From Sva-07 sp964651825 (lineage in GTDB: Bacteria > Actinomycetota > Acidimicrobiia > Acidimicrobiales > Ilumatobacteraceae), in contig CAZYWK010000013.1 of assembly GCA_964651825.1 (NCBI GenBank), positions 1 to 63,607 on the forward strand: DNA of 63,607 bases, written 5' to 3'. The position numbers and the translations under genes are program-made. Positions 9,242 to 18,051 of this stretch are shown here, piece by piece; positions within the stretch are counted from its first letter, which is position 1, and each line of letters starts with the position of its first letter. The notes below the pieces were generated by a model. It was not told where the DNA came from and searched no databases. It saw nothing but the letters and a program-made list of their open reading frames with translations.

Positions 9242-9320
9242 CGCGGCCTCCCGACTGGGATCGGCCTCGTCGCAGGCGCTTCCTCTGCTGCTGGTGCGTC
9301 GCTGGCCTACGGTGCTCGGC

Positions 9321-9917
9321 GTGACATCGCCGCTCGAATCCGCCCACCTGCCTGACCTGTCGCCGCCGCTGCAACGGCTGCGGGCACACGTGCTGGAGCA
9401 CTCGGTCAAGCACGGCGAGTTCACGCTGAAGTCGGGCGCGACGAGCACCTGGTTTCTCGACACCAAGCAGACGGCGTGCCGCGCCGACGGCATCGTGGCG
9501 GTGACCGACGCGGTGATGGAGGTGTTCGCGGACGTGTTCGCCGACATCGACGCGATCGGCGGCCTCACAATGGGGGGAGACCCCGTCGCCTACGGGGTGG
9601 CTGCGGTCGCCGCCACCCGCGGCGCCACGATGCGCAGCTTCAGCGTGCGCAAGGAGGCCAAGCAAGGCGGGATCACCGGGCGCATCGCCGGCGCGCTCGT
9701 CGCCGGCGATCGGGTGCTCGTCACCGAAGACACCACCACCCGCGGCACGTCGCTCATCGAGGCTGCCGAGGAGATCGAGTCGTTCGGGGCGCGCCCGAGA
9801 TGGATGACCGTGATCGTCGACCGTGGCGGCACCTGCGCGGCCATGGCCGCCGAGCGCGGCATCGACTACCGCCCGCTCCTGACCGCCCCCGACCTGGGGT
9901 TCGGCTACGGCACCTGA
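9321..9917 (+). CDS. pyrE: Orotate phosphoribosyltransferase
   Basis: A 198-aa phosphoribosyltransferase converting orotate and PRPP to OMP in pyrimidine synthesis. It begins near a GTG at 9321 and contains FTLKSGATSTWFLDTK (the N-terminal orotate region) and GGLTMGGDPVAYG. The PRPP loop is at about residues 132-144 (VLVTEDTTTRGTS). The loop normally reads DDVITTG, so the DD pair is ED here, a tolerated change. It is convergent, with a 4-bp gap, with the FAD oxidase gene. Confidence 0.92.
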   Translation: MTSPLESAHLPDLSPPLQRLRAHVLEHSVKHGEFTLKSGATSTWFLDTKQTACRADGIVAVTDAVMEVFADVFADIDAIGGLTMGGDPVAYGVAAVAATRGATMRSFSVRKEAKQGGITGRIAGALVAGDRVLVTEDTTTRGTSLIEAAEEIESFGARPRWMTVIVDRGGTCAAMAAERGIDYRPLLTAPDLGFGYGT

Positions 9918-9921
9918 GCTG

Positions 9922-11313
9922 TCACACGGAGCCCGACCCGGTGTGCACTACGCCGGGGTTGAGGATGCCGGACGGGTCGAGCGCCTGCTTGATGGCCAGT
10001 TGAGCGGCGAGGTCGGCCGGTGAGCGGACGAGGCCGAGCCAGCGGGTCTTGGCGATCCCGATGCCGTGCTCGGCGGAGATGGTGCCGTGACGTTCGGCGA
10101 CCGCACCCAGCACGACCTCGGCGATCTGCTCACTGTCGGACGCGCCGAGGAAGTTGAGGTGGGCGTTGCCTTCGGCGAGATGGCCGAACGGGATCAGCGT
10201 CGCACCGTCGTTGTCGGCGGTCGCTTCCGCGATCGCGAGGACGTCGCCGAGGGCGGCGAGGGGAACAGCGATGTCGAGCTTGAACGTCGGCACGCCTTGC
10301 GCGGCCGCGGCGGCGGCGATCGCTTCGGTCATCCGGTCACGGAACTCGATCAGCCGGCGACGTTGAGCGGCATCGCTCGTGACCACGGCGTCGGTGAGCC
10401 GGCTCGCGGCGAGCGCGGCGGACAGCTGCTCGGTCGGATCGGAGCGGTCGGCACAGTCGATCAACAGACAGGTGCCTGATTCGGGAGGTGTCACCGGCGC
10501 ACTCCGCCCGACGTGCTCACCGACGAGCCGGAGGCCCGCGGGCTGCACGAACTCGACCGCATCGAGCGACGGTGCAGTGCGGCGGAGCTCCGCGAGCAGC
10601 GCGATGGCGTCGTCGACGGTGGCCAGCGCGACCATCGCGGTGGCGGTGTGCTCGAAGCGGGGGACGAGGCGCAGCCGCGCGGCGGTGACGACGGCGAGCG
10701 TGCCCTCCGATCCGGCCAGCAACGACGGCCAGTGCGTCCCGACGGTCTCCTTCGGGAGCCCGGCGAGCGAACCGACCACCGTGCCGTTCGCGAGCACCGC
10801 CTCGACACCGACGACCTGCCGGCGCATCGTGCCGAACCGCAGCACCCGTGACCCGCCCGCATTCGTCGCGATCGCTCCACCGATCGTCGCGACGTCACGG
10901 GCCGCGAAGTCGACCGGAGTGTCGAGCCCCGCGGCGCGCGCGTGATCCCGCCAGCGCGCGAGCGTGATGCCGGCGCCGGCGGTGACCTGCATCGCCGCGG
11001 CATCGACCGGGCCGAGCTGGTCGAGCCGCGTGAGCGAGAGCACGATCGCTGGGCGGATGCAGGCACCGGCCGCCCGCGGCACACTGCCCCCCACCAGTCC
11101 GGTGTTGCCGCCCTGGGGCACGATCGCCGTGCCCGACGCCGCGCACGCAGCGAGGACGGCCGCGACCTCCGCCGTCGATGCGGGTCGGACGACGGCATCG
11201 CACGGGCCGCCGTACCGGCCCGTCCAGTCGGCCTCGAAACCGGCCCGCTGATCGGCTGCTACGAGCACGTGCGACGCACCCACGATCGCCCGGAACTCCT
11301 CGATGGTTGCCAT
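9922..11313 (-). CDS. FAD-linked oxidase (GlcD/D-2-hydroxyacid dehydrogenase type)
   Basis: A 463-aa flavoprotein. The N-terminal FAD-binding domain contains PQGGNTGLVGGS (pyrophosphate binding) and the region FAARDVATIGGAIATNAGG. The C-terminal FAD-oxidase domain has the HLAEGNAHLNF metal/substrate region and ends with EHGIGIAKTRWL, hallmarks of D-lactate and D-2-hydroxyglutarate dehydrogenases and GlcD. It oxidises a D-2-hydroxyacid to the 2-oxoacid; the exact substrate cannot be read. An alternative ATG lies 12 bp upstream. The next gene is divergent. Confidence 0.9.
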   Translation of the reverse strand: MATIEEFRAIVGASHVLVAADQRAGFEADWTGRYGGPCDAVVRPASTAEVAAVLAACAASGTAIVPQGGNTGLVGGSVPRAAGACIRPAIVLSLTRLDQLGPVDAAAMQVTAGAGITLARWRDHARAAGLDTPVDFAARDVATIGGAIATNAGGSRVLRFGTMRRQVVGVEAVLANGTVVGSLAGLPKETVGTHWPSLLAGSEGTLAVVTAARLRLVPRFEHTATAMVALATVDDAIALLAELRRTAPSLDAVEFVQPAGLRLVGEHVGRSAPVTPPESGTCLLIDCADRSDPTEQLSAALAASRLTDAVVTSDAAQRRRLIEFRDRMTEAIAAAAAAQGVPTFKLDIAVPLAALGDVLAIAEATADNDGATLIPFGHLAEGNAHLNFLGASDSEQIAEVVLGAVAERHGTISAEHGIGIAKTRWLGLVRSPADLAAQLAIKQALDPSGILNPGVVHTGSGSV

Positions 11314-11411
11314 CACCCCGAGCATGCCACTCGTTCACACCGTGCCCGTGCGCCGATCAGCCGCTGACCCGACCGTGAGCGTCGGAGACCCTGCCCGGTA
11401 TCGTCCGGCCG

Positions 11412-12776
11412 ATGACCATCGACCGCGCGGCGCAGACCGGGCCCATCACGTGCATCATCGGAGCCGGTTGCTCAGGCTTCACGATGGCCAAGCGGCTGAA
11501 GGACGCCGGGCTCGCCTACGACTGCTTCGAGATGTCCGACGACATCGGCGGCAACTGGTACTTCCGCAACCCGAACGGCGCGTCGTCGTGCTATCAGTCA
11601 CTGCACATCGACACCTCGAAGTGGCGCCTGGCCTTCGAGGACTATCCGGTGCCCGCGGACTGGCCCGACTTCCCCCACCACGCGCAGTTGCTGCAGTACT
11701 TCCACGACTACGTCGACCACTTCGGTCTGCGCGAGACGATCACGTTCAACACCGCGGTGACCGGCTGCGAGCCACTCGACGGCGGCCGGTGGGCCGTCAC
11801 ACTCTCGACGGGCGAGACCCGCGAGTACGACGCGCTGATCGTCGCCAACGGCCACCACTGGGACGCCCGCACGCCGGACTACCCGGGAACGTTCGACGGC
11901 TACCAGGTGCACTCGCACCACTACCGCGACCCGTTCGACCCCTACGACTTCCGTGGCAAGAACGTGATGATCGTCGGTGCCGGCAACTCGGCCATGGACA
12001 TCTCCTCCGAGCTCTCCCAGCGCCCGATCGCCAACCGGCTGTTCATCTCGATGCGGCGCGGCGTCTGGGTCATGCCGAAGTACATCGACGGCAAGCCGGC
12101 GGACAAGGCCTCGCTGCCGACATGGATGCCGGCCAAGGTCGGCCGCTCCCTCGCCCGTCGCAAGCTGATCAAGACGATCGGCCACATGGAGGACTACGGC
12201 CTGCCGAAGCCCGACCACCGCCCCCTCGACGCCCACCCGTCGGTGTCAGGCGAGTTCCTCACCCGCGTCGGCTGCGGCGACATCATCCCGAAGCCCGGGA
12301 TCGAGCGCCTCGACGGCGACGAGGTCGTCTTCACCGACGGCAGCCGCGAGCAGGTCGACGCCATCGTGTGGGCGACGGGCTACAACGTGACGTTCCCGTT
12401 CCTGAACGTGCCGGCGCTCACGCCGCAGGACAACACGTTCCCGCTCTTCAAGCGGATGGTGAAGCCGGGCTACGAGACCCTGTTCTTCCTCGGCCTCGCC
12501 CAGCCGCTCCCGACGCTCGTCAACTTCGCCGAGCAGCAGAGCAAACTCGTCGCTGCCGCGATCGAGGGGGCCTACGCGTTTCCGTCCGCGAGCGAGATGG
12601 ACCACGTGACCGCGGCCGACGAGCGCGAACATCTCGGGCACTTCTACGACAGCCCTCGCCACCGCATGCAGGTCGACTTCAACGTCTACGTCGCCGACCT
12701 CGACAAGGAGCTCGCCGCGGGGACCGCTCGACGGGCGAGCATGGCGAGGGGAAGGCCGGCCGGCATCGTGCCGTAG
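11412..12776 (+). CDS. Flavin-containing monooxygenase
   Basis: A 454-aa class B flavoprotein monooxygenase. It carries the FAD Rossmann motif GAGCSG (about residues 17-22), the signature FDGYQVHSHHY matching FxGxxxHxxxY, the NADPH motif VGAGNSAMD (about 192-200), and ATGYNVTFPF near the C-terminus. Likely reactions are N- or S-oxygenation or a Baeyer-Villiger oxidation. Its 3' end overlaps the convergent acyl-CoA dehydrogenase gene by 91 bp. Confidence 0.92.
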   Translation: MTIDRAAQTGPITCIIGAGCSGFTMAKRLKDAGLAYDCFEMSDDIGGNWYFRNPNGASSCYQSLHIDTSKWRLAFEDYPVPADWPDFPHHAQLLQYFHDYVDHFGLRETITFNTAVTGCEPLDGGRWAVTLSTGETREYDALIVANGHHWDARTPDYPGTFDGYQVHSHHYRDPFDPYDFRGKNVMIVGAGNSAMDISSELSQRPIANRLFISMRRGVWVMPKYIDGKPADKASLPTWMPAKVGRSLARRKLIKTIGHMEDYGLPKPDHRPLDAHPSVSGEFLTRVGCGDIIPKPGIERLDGDEVVFTDGSREQVDAIVWATGYNVTFPFLNVPALTPQDNTFPLFKRMVKPGYETLFFLGLAQPLPTLVNFAEQQSKLVAAAIEGAYAFPSASEMDHVTAADEREHLGHFYDSPRHRMQVDFNVYVADLDKELAAGTARRASMARGRPAGIVP

Positions 12777-14338
12777 AGATGGCCGTGGTCGCCGGCGACA
12801 CGGGTGGCGATGAACGCGTCGGCGACGGCCGGCTCGCCGTATCGCACGGCGAGCGATGCCGCCCACACGATCGCCATCCGCTCGACGAGCCGTCGCGCGC
12901 CCGCCTCGGGATCGGTGACGTCGCGCACCCCGTCGCGGAGCGCGGCGATCGCGGCGTCGAGCCGCCGGTCACCCCCGGCGCCCAGTTCGATCTCGGCGAG
13001 GAACGTGTCGACGGCCGCGGGCTCGCGGGCCATCGCCCGCACGACGTCGAGGGCGATCACGTTGCCTGACCCCTCCCAGATCGCGTTCACCGGCGACTCG
13101 CGGTACAGCCGCGGCATGATCGACTCCTCGACGTAGCCGTTGCCGCCGAGGCACTCCATCGCTTCGCGGGTCACCTCGCTGCAACGCTTCGACACCCAGT
13201 ACTTGGCAACCGGTGTGGCGATCCGCCGGAGTGCGAGCTCGCCAGGGTCGGCCTCGGCACGGTCGAAGGCGCCCGACAGACGCATCATCACGAGCGTCGC
13301 CACCTCGACTTCGACCTCGAGGTCGGCGAGCACGTTCTGCATCAGCGGCTTGTCGATCAGCAGCCCGCCGAATGCGTTGCGGTGCGCCGTGTGCCACGCC
13401 GCTTGGCTGACTGCTTGTCGCATCAACCCGACCGATCCGACGACGCAGTCGAGGCGGGTGTGGTTGACCATCTCGATGATCGTCGCGACGCCCCGACCCT
13501 CGTCGCCCACCCGGTGAACGACGGCGTCGTCGAACTCGACTTCCGAGGACGCGTTCGAGCGGTTGCCGAGCTTGTCCTTGAGGCGCTGGAGGCGCAGGCC
13601 GTTGCGGGTGCCGTCCGGCAGCACGCGGGGGAGCAGGAAGCACGTCAGCCCCTCGGGAGCCTGGGCGAGCACGAGGAACGCGTCACACATCGGTGCCGAC
13701 GTGAACCACTTGTGGCCGGTGAGACGGTAGGTGCCGTCCGCGGCGGGCGCGGCGGTGCTGGTGTTCGCGCGCACGTCGGAGCCGCCCTGCTTCTCGGTCA
13801 TCCCCATGCCGAGCGTCGCGCCCCGCTTCGAGCCGATCGGGACGAGCTCGGGCTGATAGGTGCGGCTGGTGATGACCGGCTCCCACTGCGCCGCGAGATC
13901 GGGCGCGGCACGCAAGGCGGGTACGACCGAGGTCGTCATCGAGATCGGGCAGCCGTGCCCCGCCTCGATCTGGGAGATCATCGTGAACAGGGCATCGCGC
14001 ACGACCCGGCCACCCTCGCCGGCCGGCCGCTCGAACGGCAGCGAGTGGAGCCCGTTGCTGATCGACAGGTCCATGAGGTGGTGCCAAGCGGGATGGAACT
14101 CGACCTCGTCGACGCGGTTCCCGTACCGATCGTGGGTGTGCAGGACGGGTTCGTGCGTGTTGGCGTCGAAACCCCACCCGGAGACCTCCTCCGAGCCGAC
14201 CCGCGCCCCGAAGGCGTGGAGCAGCTCGTCGGCCCACGTGCCGCCCTCTCGAGCGACGGCGCCCGACAGGACCGGGTCGGCGGCGTAGAGGTCGTAGTCG
14301 ACGAGTGGGGGTACCTGATTCGTGACGACGTGGCCCAC
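12686..14338 (-). CDS. Acyl-CoA dehydrogenase, AidB-like subfamily
   Basis: A 550-aa flavoprotein, longer than ordinary acyl-CoA dehydrogenases (about 380-400 aa) and close to the AidB/isovaleryl-CoA dehydrogenase-like group. Visible motifs are MTEKQGGSDVRANTS (FAD contact), LTGHKWFTSAPMCDAF, and the C-terminal ECLGGNGYVEES followed by IWEGSGNVIALDV. GTG at 14338 starts MGHVVTNQVPPL; the frame continues upstream only through the tRNA-Phe gene, which cannot be coding. It may oxidise branched or unusual acyl-CoA; a protective AidB-like role is the alternative. Confidence 0.88.
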   Translation of the reverse strand: MGHVVTNQVPPLVDYDLYAADPVLSGAVAREGGTWADELLHAFGARVGSEEVSGWGFDANTHEPVLHTHDRYGNRVDEVEFHPAWHHLMDLSISNGLHSLPFERPAGEGGRVVRDALFTMISQIEAGHGCPISMTTSVVPALRAAPDLAAQWEPVITSRTYQPELVPIGSKRGATLGMGMTEKQGGSDVRANTSTAAPAADGTYRLTGHKWFTSAPMCDAFLVLAQAPEGLTCFLLPRVLPDGTRNGLRLQRLKDKLGNRSNASSEVEFDDAVVHRVGDEGRGVATIIEMVNHTRLDCVVGSVGLMRQAVSQAAWHTAHRNAFGGLLIDKPLMQNVLADLEVEVEVATLVMMRLSGAFDRAEADPGELALRRIATPVAKYWVSKRCSEVTREAMECLGGNGYVEESIMPRLYRESPVNAIWEGSGNVIALDVVRAMAREPAAVDTFLAEIELGAGGDRRLDAAIAALRDGVRDVTDPEAGARRLVERMAIVWAASLAVRYGEPAVADAFIATRVAGDHGHLYGTMPAGLPLAMLARRAVPAASSLSRSAT

Positions 14339-14391
14339 GTCCGAACCGTATCCCGTCCCCGTGAACCCGTCACGTTGGGGACGGGCCCCGG

Positions 14392-14467
14392 TGGTGGTCG
14401 TGCCCGGCGTCGATCCGGGGACCTTCCGCTTTTCAGGCGGACGCTCTGCCAACTGAGCTACACGACC
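14392..14467 (-). tRNA. tRNA-Phe (GAA)
   Basis: Full cloverleaf on the minus strand: acceptor GGTCGTG/CACGACC, D arm GCTC-AGTTGGCA-GAGC, and anticodon stem TCCGC/GCGGA around loop CTGAAAA, giving anticodon GAA. The T stem is CCCGG/CCGGG with loop ATCGACG (A instead of T at position 54). ACCA follows the acceptor, so CCA is encoded. It is the third tRNA of a Glu-Asp-Phe cluster. Confidence 0.95.
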
Positions 14468-14475
14468 AGACAGAA

Positions 14476-14507
14476 GGGCCACTCGTCACGTGGATGACGA
14501 GTGGCCC
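14476..14507 (-). terminator. 13-bp perfect hairpin between tRNA-Asp and tRNA-Phe
   Basis: Arms 14476-14488 and 14495-14507 (GGGCCACTCGTCA and its complement) enclose a 6-nt loop. On the minus strand it is followed by TTCTGTCT, a weak U-tract. It may end Glu-Asp transcription, or be a processing signal that separates tRNA-Phe. Confidence 0.6.
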
Positions 14508-14514
14508 CCTGTTG

Positions 14515-14589
14515 CGGTCCCGACGGGACTTGAACCCGCGACCTCCGGCTTGACAGGCCGGCGTGAACTCCAGACTTCACCACGGGACC
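14515..14589 (-). tRNA. tRNA-Asp (GTC)
   Basis: Minus-strand cloverleaf with acceptor GGTCCCG/CGGGACC, anticodon stem GCCGG/CCGGC arms around loop CTGTCAA (anticodon GTC), and T arm CGCGGGTTCAAGTCCCG. The discriminator is G and the 3' CCA is not encoded. It lies 29 bp downstream of tRNA-Glu. Confidence 0.95.
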
Positions 14590-14618
14590 AGATATGTAGT
14601 TGACGCTCTGCAGCGCCG

Positions 14619-14691
14619 CACCCCCAACGGGATTCGAACCCGTGCCGCCACCTTGAAAGGGTGGTGTCCTAGGCCACTAGACGATGGGGGC
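14619..14691 (-). tRNA. tRNA-Glu (TTC)
   Basis: Minus-strand cloverleaf with acceptor GCCCCCA/TGGGGGT, anticodon stem CCACC/GGTGG around loop CTTTCAA (anticodon TTC), and T arm CGGGTTCGAATCCCG. The CCA is not encoded. It is first in the Glu-Asp-Phe cluster. Glutamyl-tRNA is also the substrate of HemA, encoded at 38946-40211. Confidence 0.95.
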
Positions 14692-14730
14692 CTGAGGCAA
14701 TGGCCTCTTCTCGTTGAGAGCGAGTCGAAT

Positions 14731-15192
14731 CTAGCAGGAGGGCTCCTGCAATCCACCGGCCGACCGAGAACGGACGATCGGAGCAAGCATGCCGTAGGGG
14801 GCTCCATTGTCGCGGTGGTGGACCATGTGGGCGTCGGCCAGTCGATCGAGCAGGTGGACGCGGTGCTCGCCGAACCACCCGACGCGCCGGTGGATCCAGC
14901 CGTCGTGGACGAGCGCGTACGCCGCCCCGTACAGGGTGACGCCGACACCGACGGGTACCAGCACGGACAACCCGTCGAGGTTGAAGCCGGCCCACATCCC
15001 GATCATCACGATCGAGGCGAACACCACCGGGAACCAGTCGTTGCGTTCGAGGCGCGACCCGCCCGGTCGGTGATGGCTGAGATGCAACGAGGCGCCGATG
15101 CCGTGCATCACGAAGCGATGCGTGAGCGCGGTGACCGGCTCCATGAGCGCGAACGCGGCGAGCACGACGAGGATCGTGGTCGGCAACGCCAT
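14731..15192 (-). CDS. CrtZ/fatty-acid-hydroxylase-like di-iron membrane protein
   Basis: A 153-aa membrane protein with four His clusters typical of beta-carotene hydroxylases: HRFVMH (HX4H), HLSHH (HX2HH), HDGWIH and HMVHH. Hydrophobic helices precede and separate them (LPTTILVVLAAFALM; VVFASIVMIGMWAGF). Family members add hydroxyl groups to carotenoid rings using a di-iron centre. ATG at 15192 is preferred over GTG at 15201. No other carotenoid genes are in the window, so the substrate is inferred only from the family. Confidence 0.85.
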   Translation of the reverse strand: MALPTTILVVLAAFALMEPVTALTHRFVMHGIGASLHLSHHRPGGSRLERNDWFPVVFASIVMIGMWAGFNLDGLSVLVPVGVGVTLYGAAYALVHDGWIHRRVGWFGEHRVHLLDRLADAHMVHHRDNGAPYGMLAPIVRSRSAGGLQEPSC

Positions 15193-15228
15193 GCCGCCCA
15201 CGTTACGCCCGCGGCGACCGTGGACCGG

Positions 15229-15915
15229 TCAGCGCGCGTAGAGGTCGAGCGCCTCGCCGAGCGCGAGCTCGACCACCCCGTGCTCGCGCGCCACGGCGAC
15301 GAGCCAGTCGGGGTGGACCATGGCAGCGACTGCGATCGGATGGTCGAGGCTCGAGCCGGCGTTGGCGAGGCGAACGAACGACACCGCGTAGTCCGGCGGC
15401 CGTAGGTCGCGCCCGAGCTCCACCAACGCGTACGGGTCGGGTGATGTGCCGTCGGTCGGGAGGGAGAAGTAGCTCTGCGACGTCGGCCCGGTGGCGCCGC
15501 CGGCGAGGCCCGGACCGTCCATCAAGATCGCGCCGTGGACCTTCGTCGCTCGTGCTCCGGCGAGCTGGAGGGCTGTGTAGGCGCCGAGGCCGCGCCCGAG
15601 CAGCGTGACCGAGGCCTCGGGATCGTCGTCGGTGAGCGCGCCGAGCGCCGCGTCGGCGTCGGCCAGCAGCAGCTCCGCCGTGTATCCGCCACCGGCCGGC
15701 ACCGTCGAAGCGCCGTGACCGGTGAAGTCGAGCGCGGCGATCGGGCCGGGCCACGACTCGACGTACCACGGTACGGTCGCCGGTGACGACTCACCGAGAC
15801 CGTGCAGGAGCAGCAGAGTGCGGGTCGAGGCCTCGCCGCCGGTCGCCGCGGCTGCCGGGCGGAGGTGGTGGAGGGCGAGGTCGATCTTGCCGTGGAGCAC
15901 GCGCTGGGCCGTCAT
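15229..15915 (-). CDS. Alpha/beta-hydrolase-fold protein lacking the nucleophile
   Basis: A 228-aa protein with an alpha/beta-hydrolase layout: LLLLHGLG oxyanion region (about 34-41), ALDFTGHGAS (61-70) and a strand-elbow at 104-111. The elbow, normally GxSxG, reads GRGLG (107-111), putting Gly109 where Ser, Cys or Asp should be, so hydrolysis by the usual mechanism is unlikely. The gene is translationally coupled (ATGA) to an intact hydrolase upstream, suggesting a non-catalytic partner or a diverged duplicate. Confidence 0.75.
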   Translation of the reverse strand: MTAQRVLHGKIDLALHHLRPAAAATGGEASTRTLLLLHGLGESSPATVPWYVESWPGPIAALDFTGHGASTVPAGGGYTAELLLADADAALGALTDDDPEASVTLLGRGLGAYTALQLAGARATKVHGAILMDGPGLAGGATGPTSQSYFSLPTDGTSPDPYALVELGRDLRPPDYAVSFVRLANAGSSLDHPIAVAAMVHPDWLVAVAREHGVVELALGEALDLYAR

Positions 15916-16844
15916 GTCGGGCTCCCCAGGAACTCGAGCACCATCTCGCACACCTGGTCGGGACGCTCGATGTGCACGAAGTGTCCGGTGTCGGCCAGCA
16001 CCTCGCAGCGGCCGTTCACCGGCATGTACGGCCGCACCTTGTCGACCGGGGTGCCCCACGCCATCACTTCGTCGACCGAAGCGAGCAGGCCGAGGAACGG
16101 CATCGGAAGCCCGGGCAGCCGGATCAGCGTCCACTCGGGACGCCACGGCCCGAAGCCACCGAAGCGCATCGATGGGTCGATCTTCCAGCGCCATCCGTCG
16201 TCGGACTCGAACCCGCCGACCGTCACCAGCCGCCGCAACCAGTCGGTCGACAGGCGCGGGTTCATCCGGCCGCGGCGCTCGGCGAGCTCGTCGATCGTGC
16301 CCGGCCGGCGTTGCGACGTGGCGGTGCGGCGGCGGTGATCGAGCCAGCCCGAAAGCTCGTCGGCGAGCATCTTCGAGCGTTCGTGCTCGGCGATGTCGGG
16401 CATGCGGCGGGTGAAGGGGATCCCGTCAAGGCTGGCGAGGTGGGTGAATCGGAACGGCTGGGCGTCGGCGAGCTGCGTCATCAGTGCAGCACCCTTGGAA
16501 TGCGCCACCACCGGCACCGGCCGGCGCGGCGACACGTGGTCGAACACGCTCAGCGAGTCGCGCATGTCGGCGTCCCACGAGTACAGGTGGGCGTGGCCGC
16601 TGTCGCCGTGGCCACGCTGGTCCCAGCCGACCACCCGCCAGCCACCCCGGGCGAGCATCGGCGCGAACACGTCGAACGTGCGGGCGAAGTCCATGCCGCC
16701 ATGGACGAGCAGCAGGGGCGGCGCGTCGGCGTCACCCCACTCGTGGATGGCGAGGCGCACCCCGTGTGAGTCGATGTCGTACTCGCGGGCAGGGTGTTCG
16801 GCACCCGGATATGCGAGCTCATGGGCAGGTGCGACGGTCGCCAC
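15912..16844 (-). CDS. Alpha/beta hydrolase
   Basis: A 310-aa hydrolase with LLLVHGGMDFA (oxyanion region), GWDQRGHGDSG, nucleophile elbow AHSKG (Ser), an Asp region before MPVNGRCEVL, and the terminal His in DTGHFVHIERP. It resembles esterases and haloalkane dehalogenase-like hydrolases. GTG at 16844 gives a compact N-terminus. Its TGA overlaps the ATG of the downstream nucleophile-less paralogue, so both should be made together. The substrate is unknown. Confidence 0.85.
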   Translation of the reverse strand: MATVAPAHELAYPGAEHPAREYDIDSHGVRLAIHEWGDADAPPLLLVHGGMDFARTFDVFAPMLARGGWRVVGWDQRGHGDSGHAHLYSWDADMRDSLSVFDHVSPRRPVPVVAHSKGAALMTQLADAQPFRFTHLASLDGIPFTRRMPDIAEHERSKMLADELSGWLDHRRRTATSQRRPGTIDELAERRGRMNPRLSTDWLRRLVTVGGFESDDGWRWKIDPSMRFGGFGPWRPEWTLIRLPGLPMPFLGLLASVDEVMAWGTPVDKVRPYMPVNGRCEVLADTGHFVHIERPDQVCEMVLEFLGSPT

Positions 16845-16907
16845 GGGACGAGGGTACGGCGCGGCGCGGTCGCGATGCGCATCGATCGGCCCGTAGCATC
16901 GGCGGTC

Positions 16908-17264
16908 ATGTTCGGCAGGGAAACCAGAGCGGCAGCCGCCATCACGATGGCGGTGCTCGTCGTGTCCGCCTGTGGCACGACCGACAAGGCGTCGCGCGAC
17001 ACGCTGCCCCCGATCCGCACCACGATCGCGGTCACCACGACCACCAGCACGACAGTTCCCGAAGGCCGCCAGTTCTACGTGATCCAGCGGGGTGACACGC
17101 TTGCCGCCATCGCCGGCGCCTACCAGGTGACGGTGCAGTCGATCGTCGAGCTCAACGCGCTGGCGAACCCCGACGCCATCCAGGCCGGGCAGACGATCGA
17201 GATCCCGAGCGGCATCGTGGTCGCCAACGAGCTGCCGACCACGGTGGCACCGCCCGGCACCTGA
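16908..17264 (+). CDS. LysM-domain lipoprotein
   Basis: A 118-aa exported protein. It has a basic N-terminus, a hydrophobic segment, lipobox VSAC at about residues 19-22, and a Thr-rich linker. One LysM domain follows (about 55-105: FYVIQRGDTLAAIAGAY ... LNALANPDAIQAGQTIEIP), then a short Thr/Pro tail. LysM binds peptidoglycan, so the protein should be tethered to the membrane and contact the cell wall. It is divergent from the hydrolase pair with a 63-bp gap. Confidence 0.88.
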   Translation: MFGRETRAAAAITMAVLVVSACGTTDKASRDTLPPIRTTIAVTTTTSTTVPEGRQFYVIQRGDTLAAIAGAYQVTVQSIVELNALANPDAIQAGQTIEIPSGIVVANELPTTVAPPGT

Positions 17265-17315
17265 TGTGACCTCTTGCCCTGTTCCGGGCATGGGGCCGTT
17301 CGTAGACTCGTCGCC

Positions 17316-18020
17316 ATGAGCTTCTGGCCGAACGCCGATCACTGGAGCGTCAAGATCCCCCTCCACACCCCGCATCGCCGCCTCGACGTGCTCGCCGAGA
17401 CGGGCTGGGTTCAGCTGTCCGACGCACCGTTCGAGTGTCCCGAATCCGAGTATCTCACGCTCGAGTACATGGACTGGAAGTCCGGTGGCGACACCAACTT
17501 CGCTCCGATCGCCTCCGCCGACGGCGAGCTCGACTGTCGCGGCTTCTGGGACAAGGGCAAGACCGACAAGGACGCGCTCTGGACCTCGAACGCCGAGATC
17601 GCGTCGAGCATCCGCGACTACGTCGACGGTGTCGGCGCCAACTTCGGCCGGGTGCGCACGATCAAGCTCGAGCCGCAGGACCGCGAGACGGCGATCCGTT
17701 CGATCCACCGTGACGACAACAACCGCTTCAACCCCGACGACGAGGGATGGGTGGTCCGCTCGTGGGTCGAGCTCACCGACAACCCCGACAGCTACATGCT
17801 GTTGATGGACAACGGCCCCGACGGTCTGCCCGACCCGGCGACCGAGGTACGGGTTCCGCTGCACAAGGGCGCCCGCTTCGTCGTCGACACCCAGCGCCTC
17901 TGGCACGTGGTCGTCCACCCCGGTGACGCGTCCCGCTATGCGGTGATCATCAGCTTCGAGTCGGGTCCGGTGCTCGACGAGTGGATCCAGCGCGAGCTGC
18001 CCGCTCCCGCCCTCACCTGA
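17316..18020 (+). CDS. Probable Fe(II)/2-oxoglutarate-type oxygenase (double-stranded beta-helix)
   Basis: A 234-aa soluble protein without a signal peptide. The C-terminal half has a facial-triad pattern: H131-R-D133 (SIHRDDNN), a distal His H197 in RLWHVVVHPG about 64 residues later, and R207 (SRYAVIISFE) where many 2-oxoglutarate oxygenases bind the co-substrate. The spacing fits aspartyl/asparaginyl-hydroxylase-like enzymes. The N-terminal region (YLTLEYMDWKSGGDT) is not recognised. Assignment is by pattern only. It is convergent with the AbiEi-like gene, with a palindrome between them. Confidence 0.6.
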   Translation: MSFWPNADHWSVKIPLHTPHRRLDVLAETGWVQLSDAPFECPESEYLTLEYMDWKSGGDTNFAPIASADGELDCRGFWDKGKTDKDALWTSNAEIASSIRDYVDGVGANFGRVRTIKLEPQDRETAIRSIHRDDNNRFNPDDEGWVVRSWVELTDNPDSYMLLMDNGPDGLPDPATEVRVPLHKGARFVVDTQRLWHVVVHPGDASRYAVIISFESGPVLDEWIQRELPAPALT

Positions 18021-18051
18021 CCGTGTACCGCCGGTGCGGATCGTTCGTCCC

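Noticed and set aside
14395..14482. An N-terminal extension of the acyl-CoA dehydrogenase reading VAQLAERPPEKRKVPGS
   Set aside because: It is the well-known false translation of a tRNA gene; these bases form tRNA-Phe.
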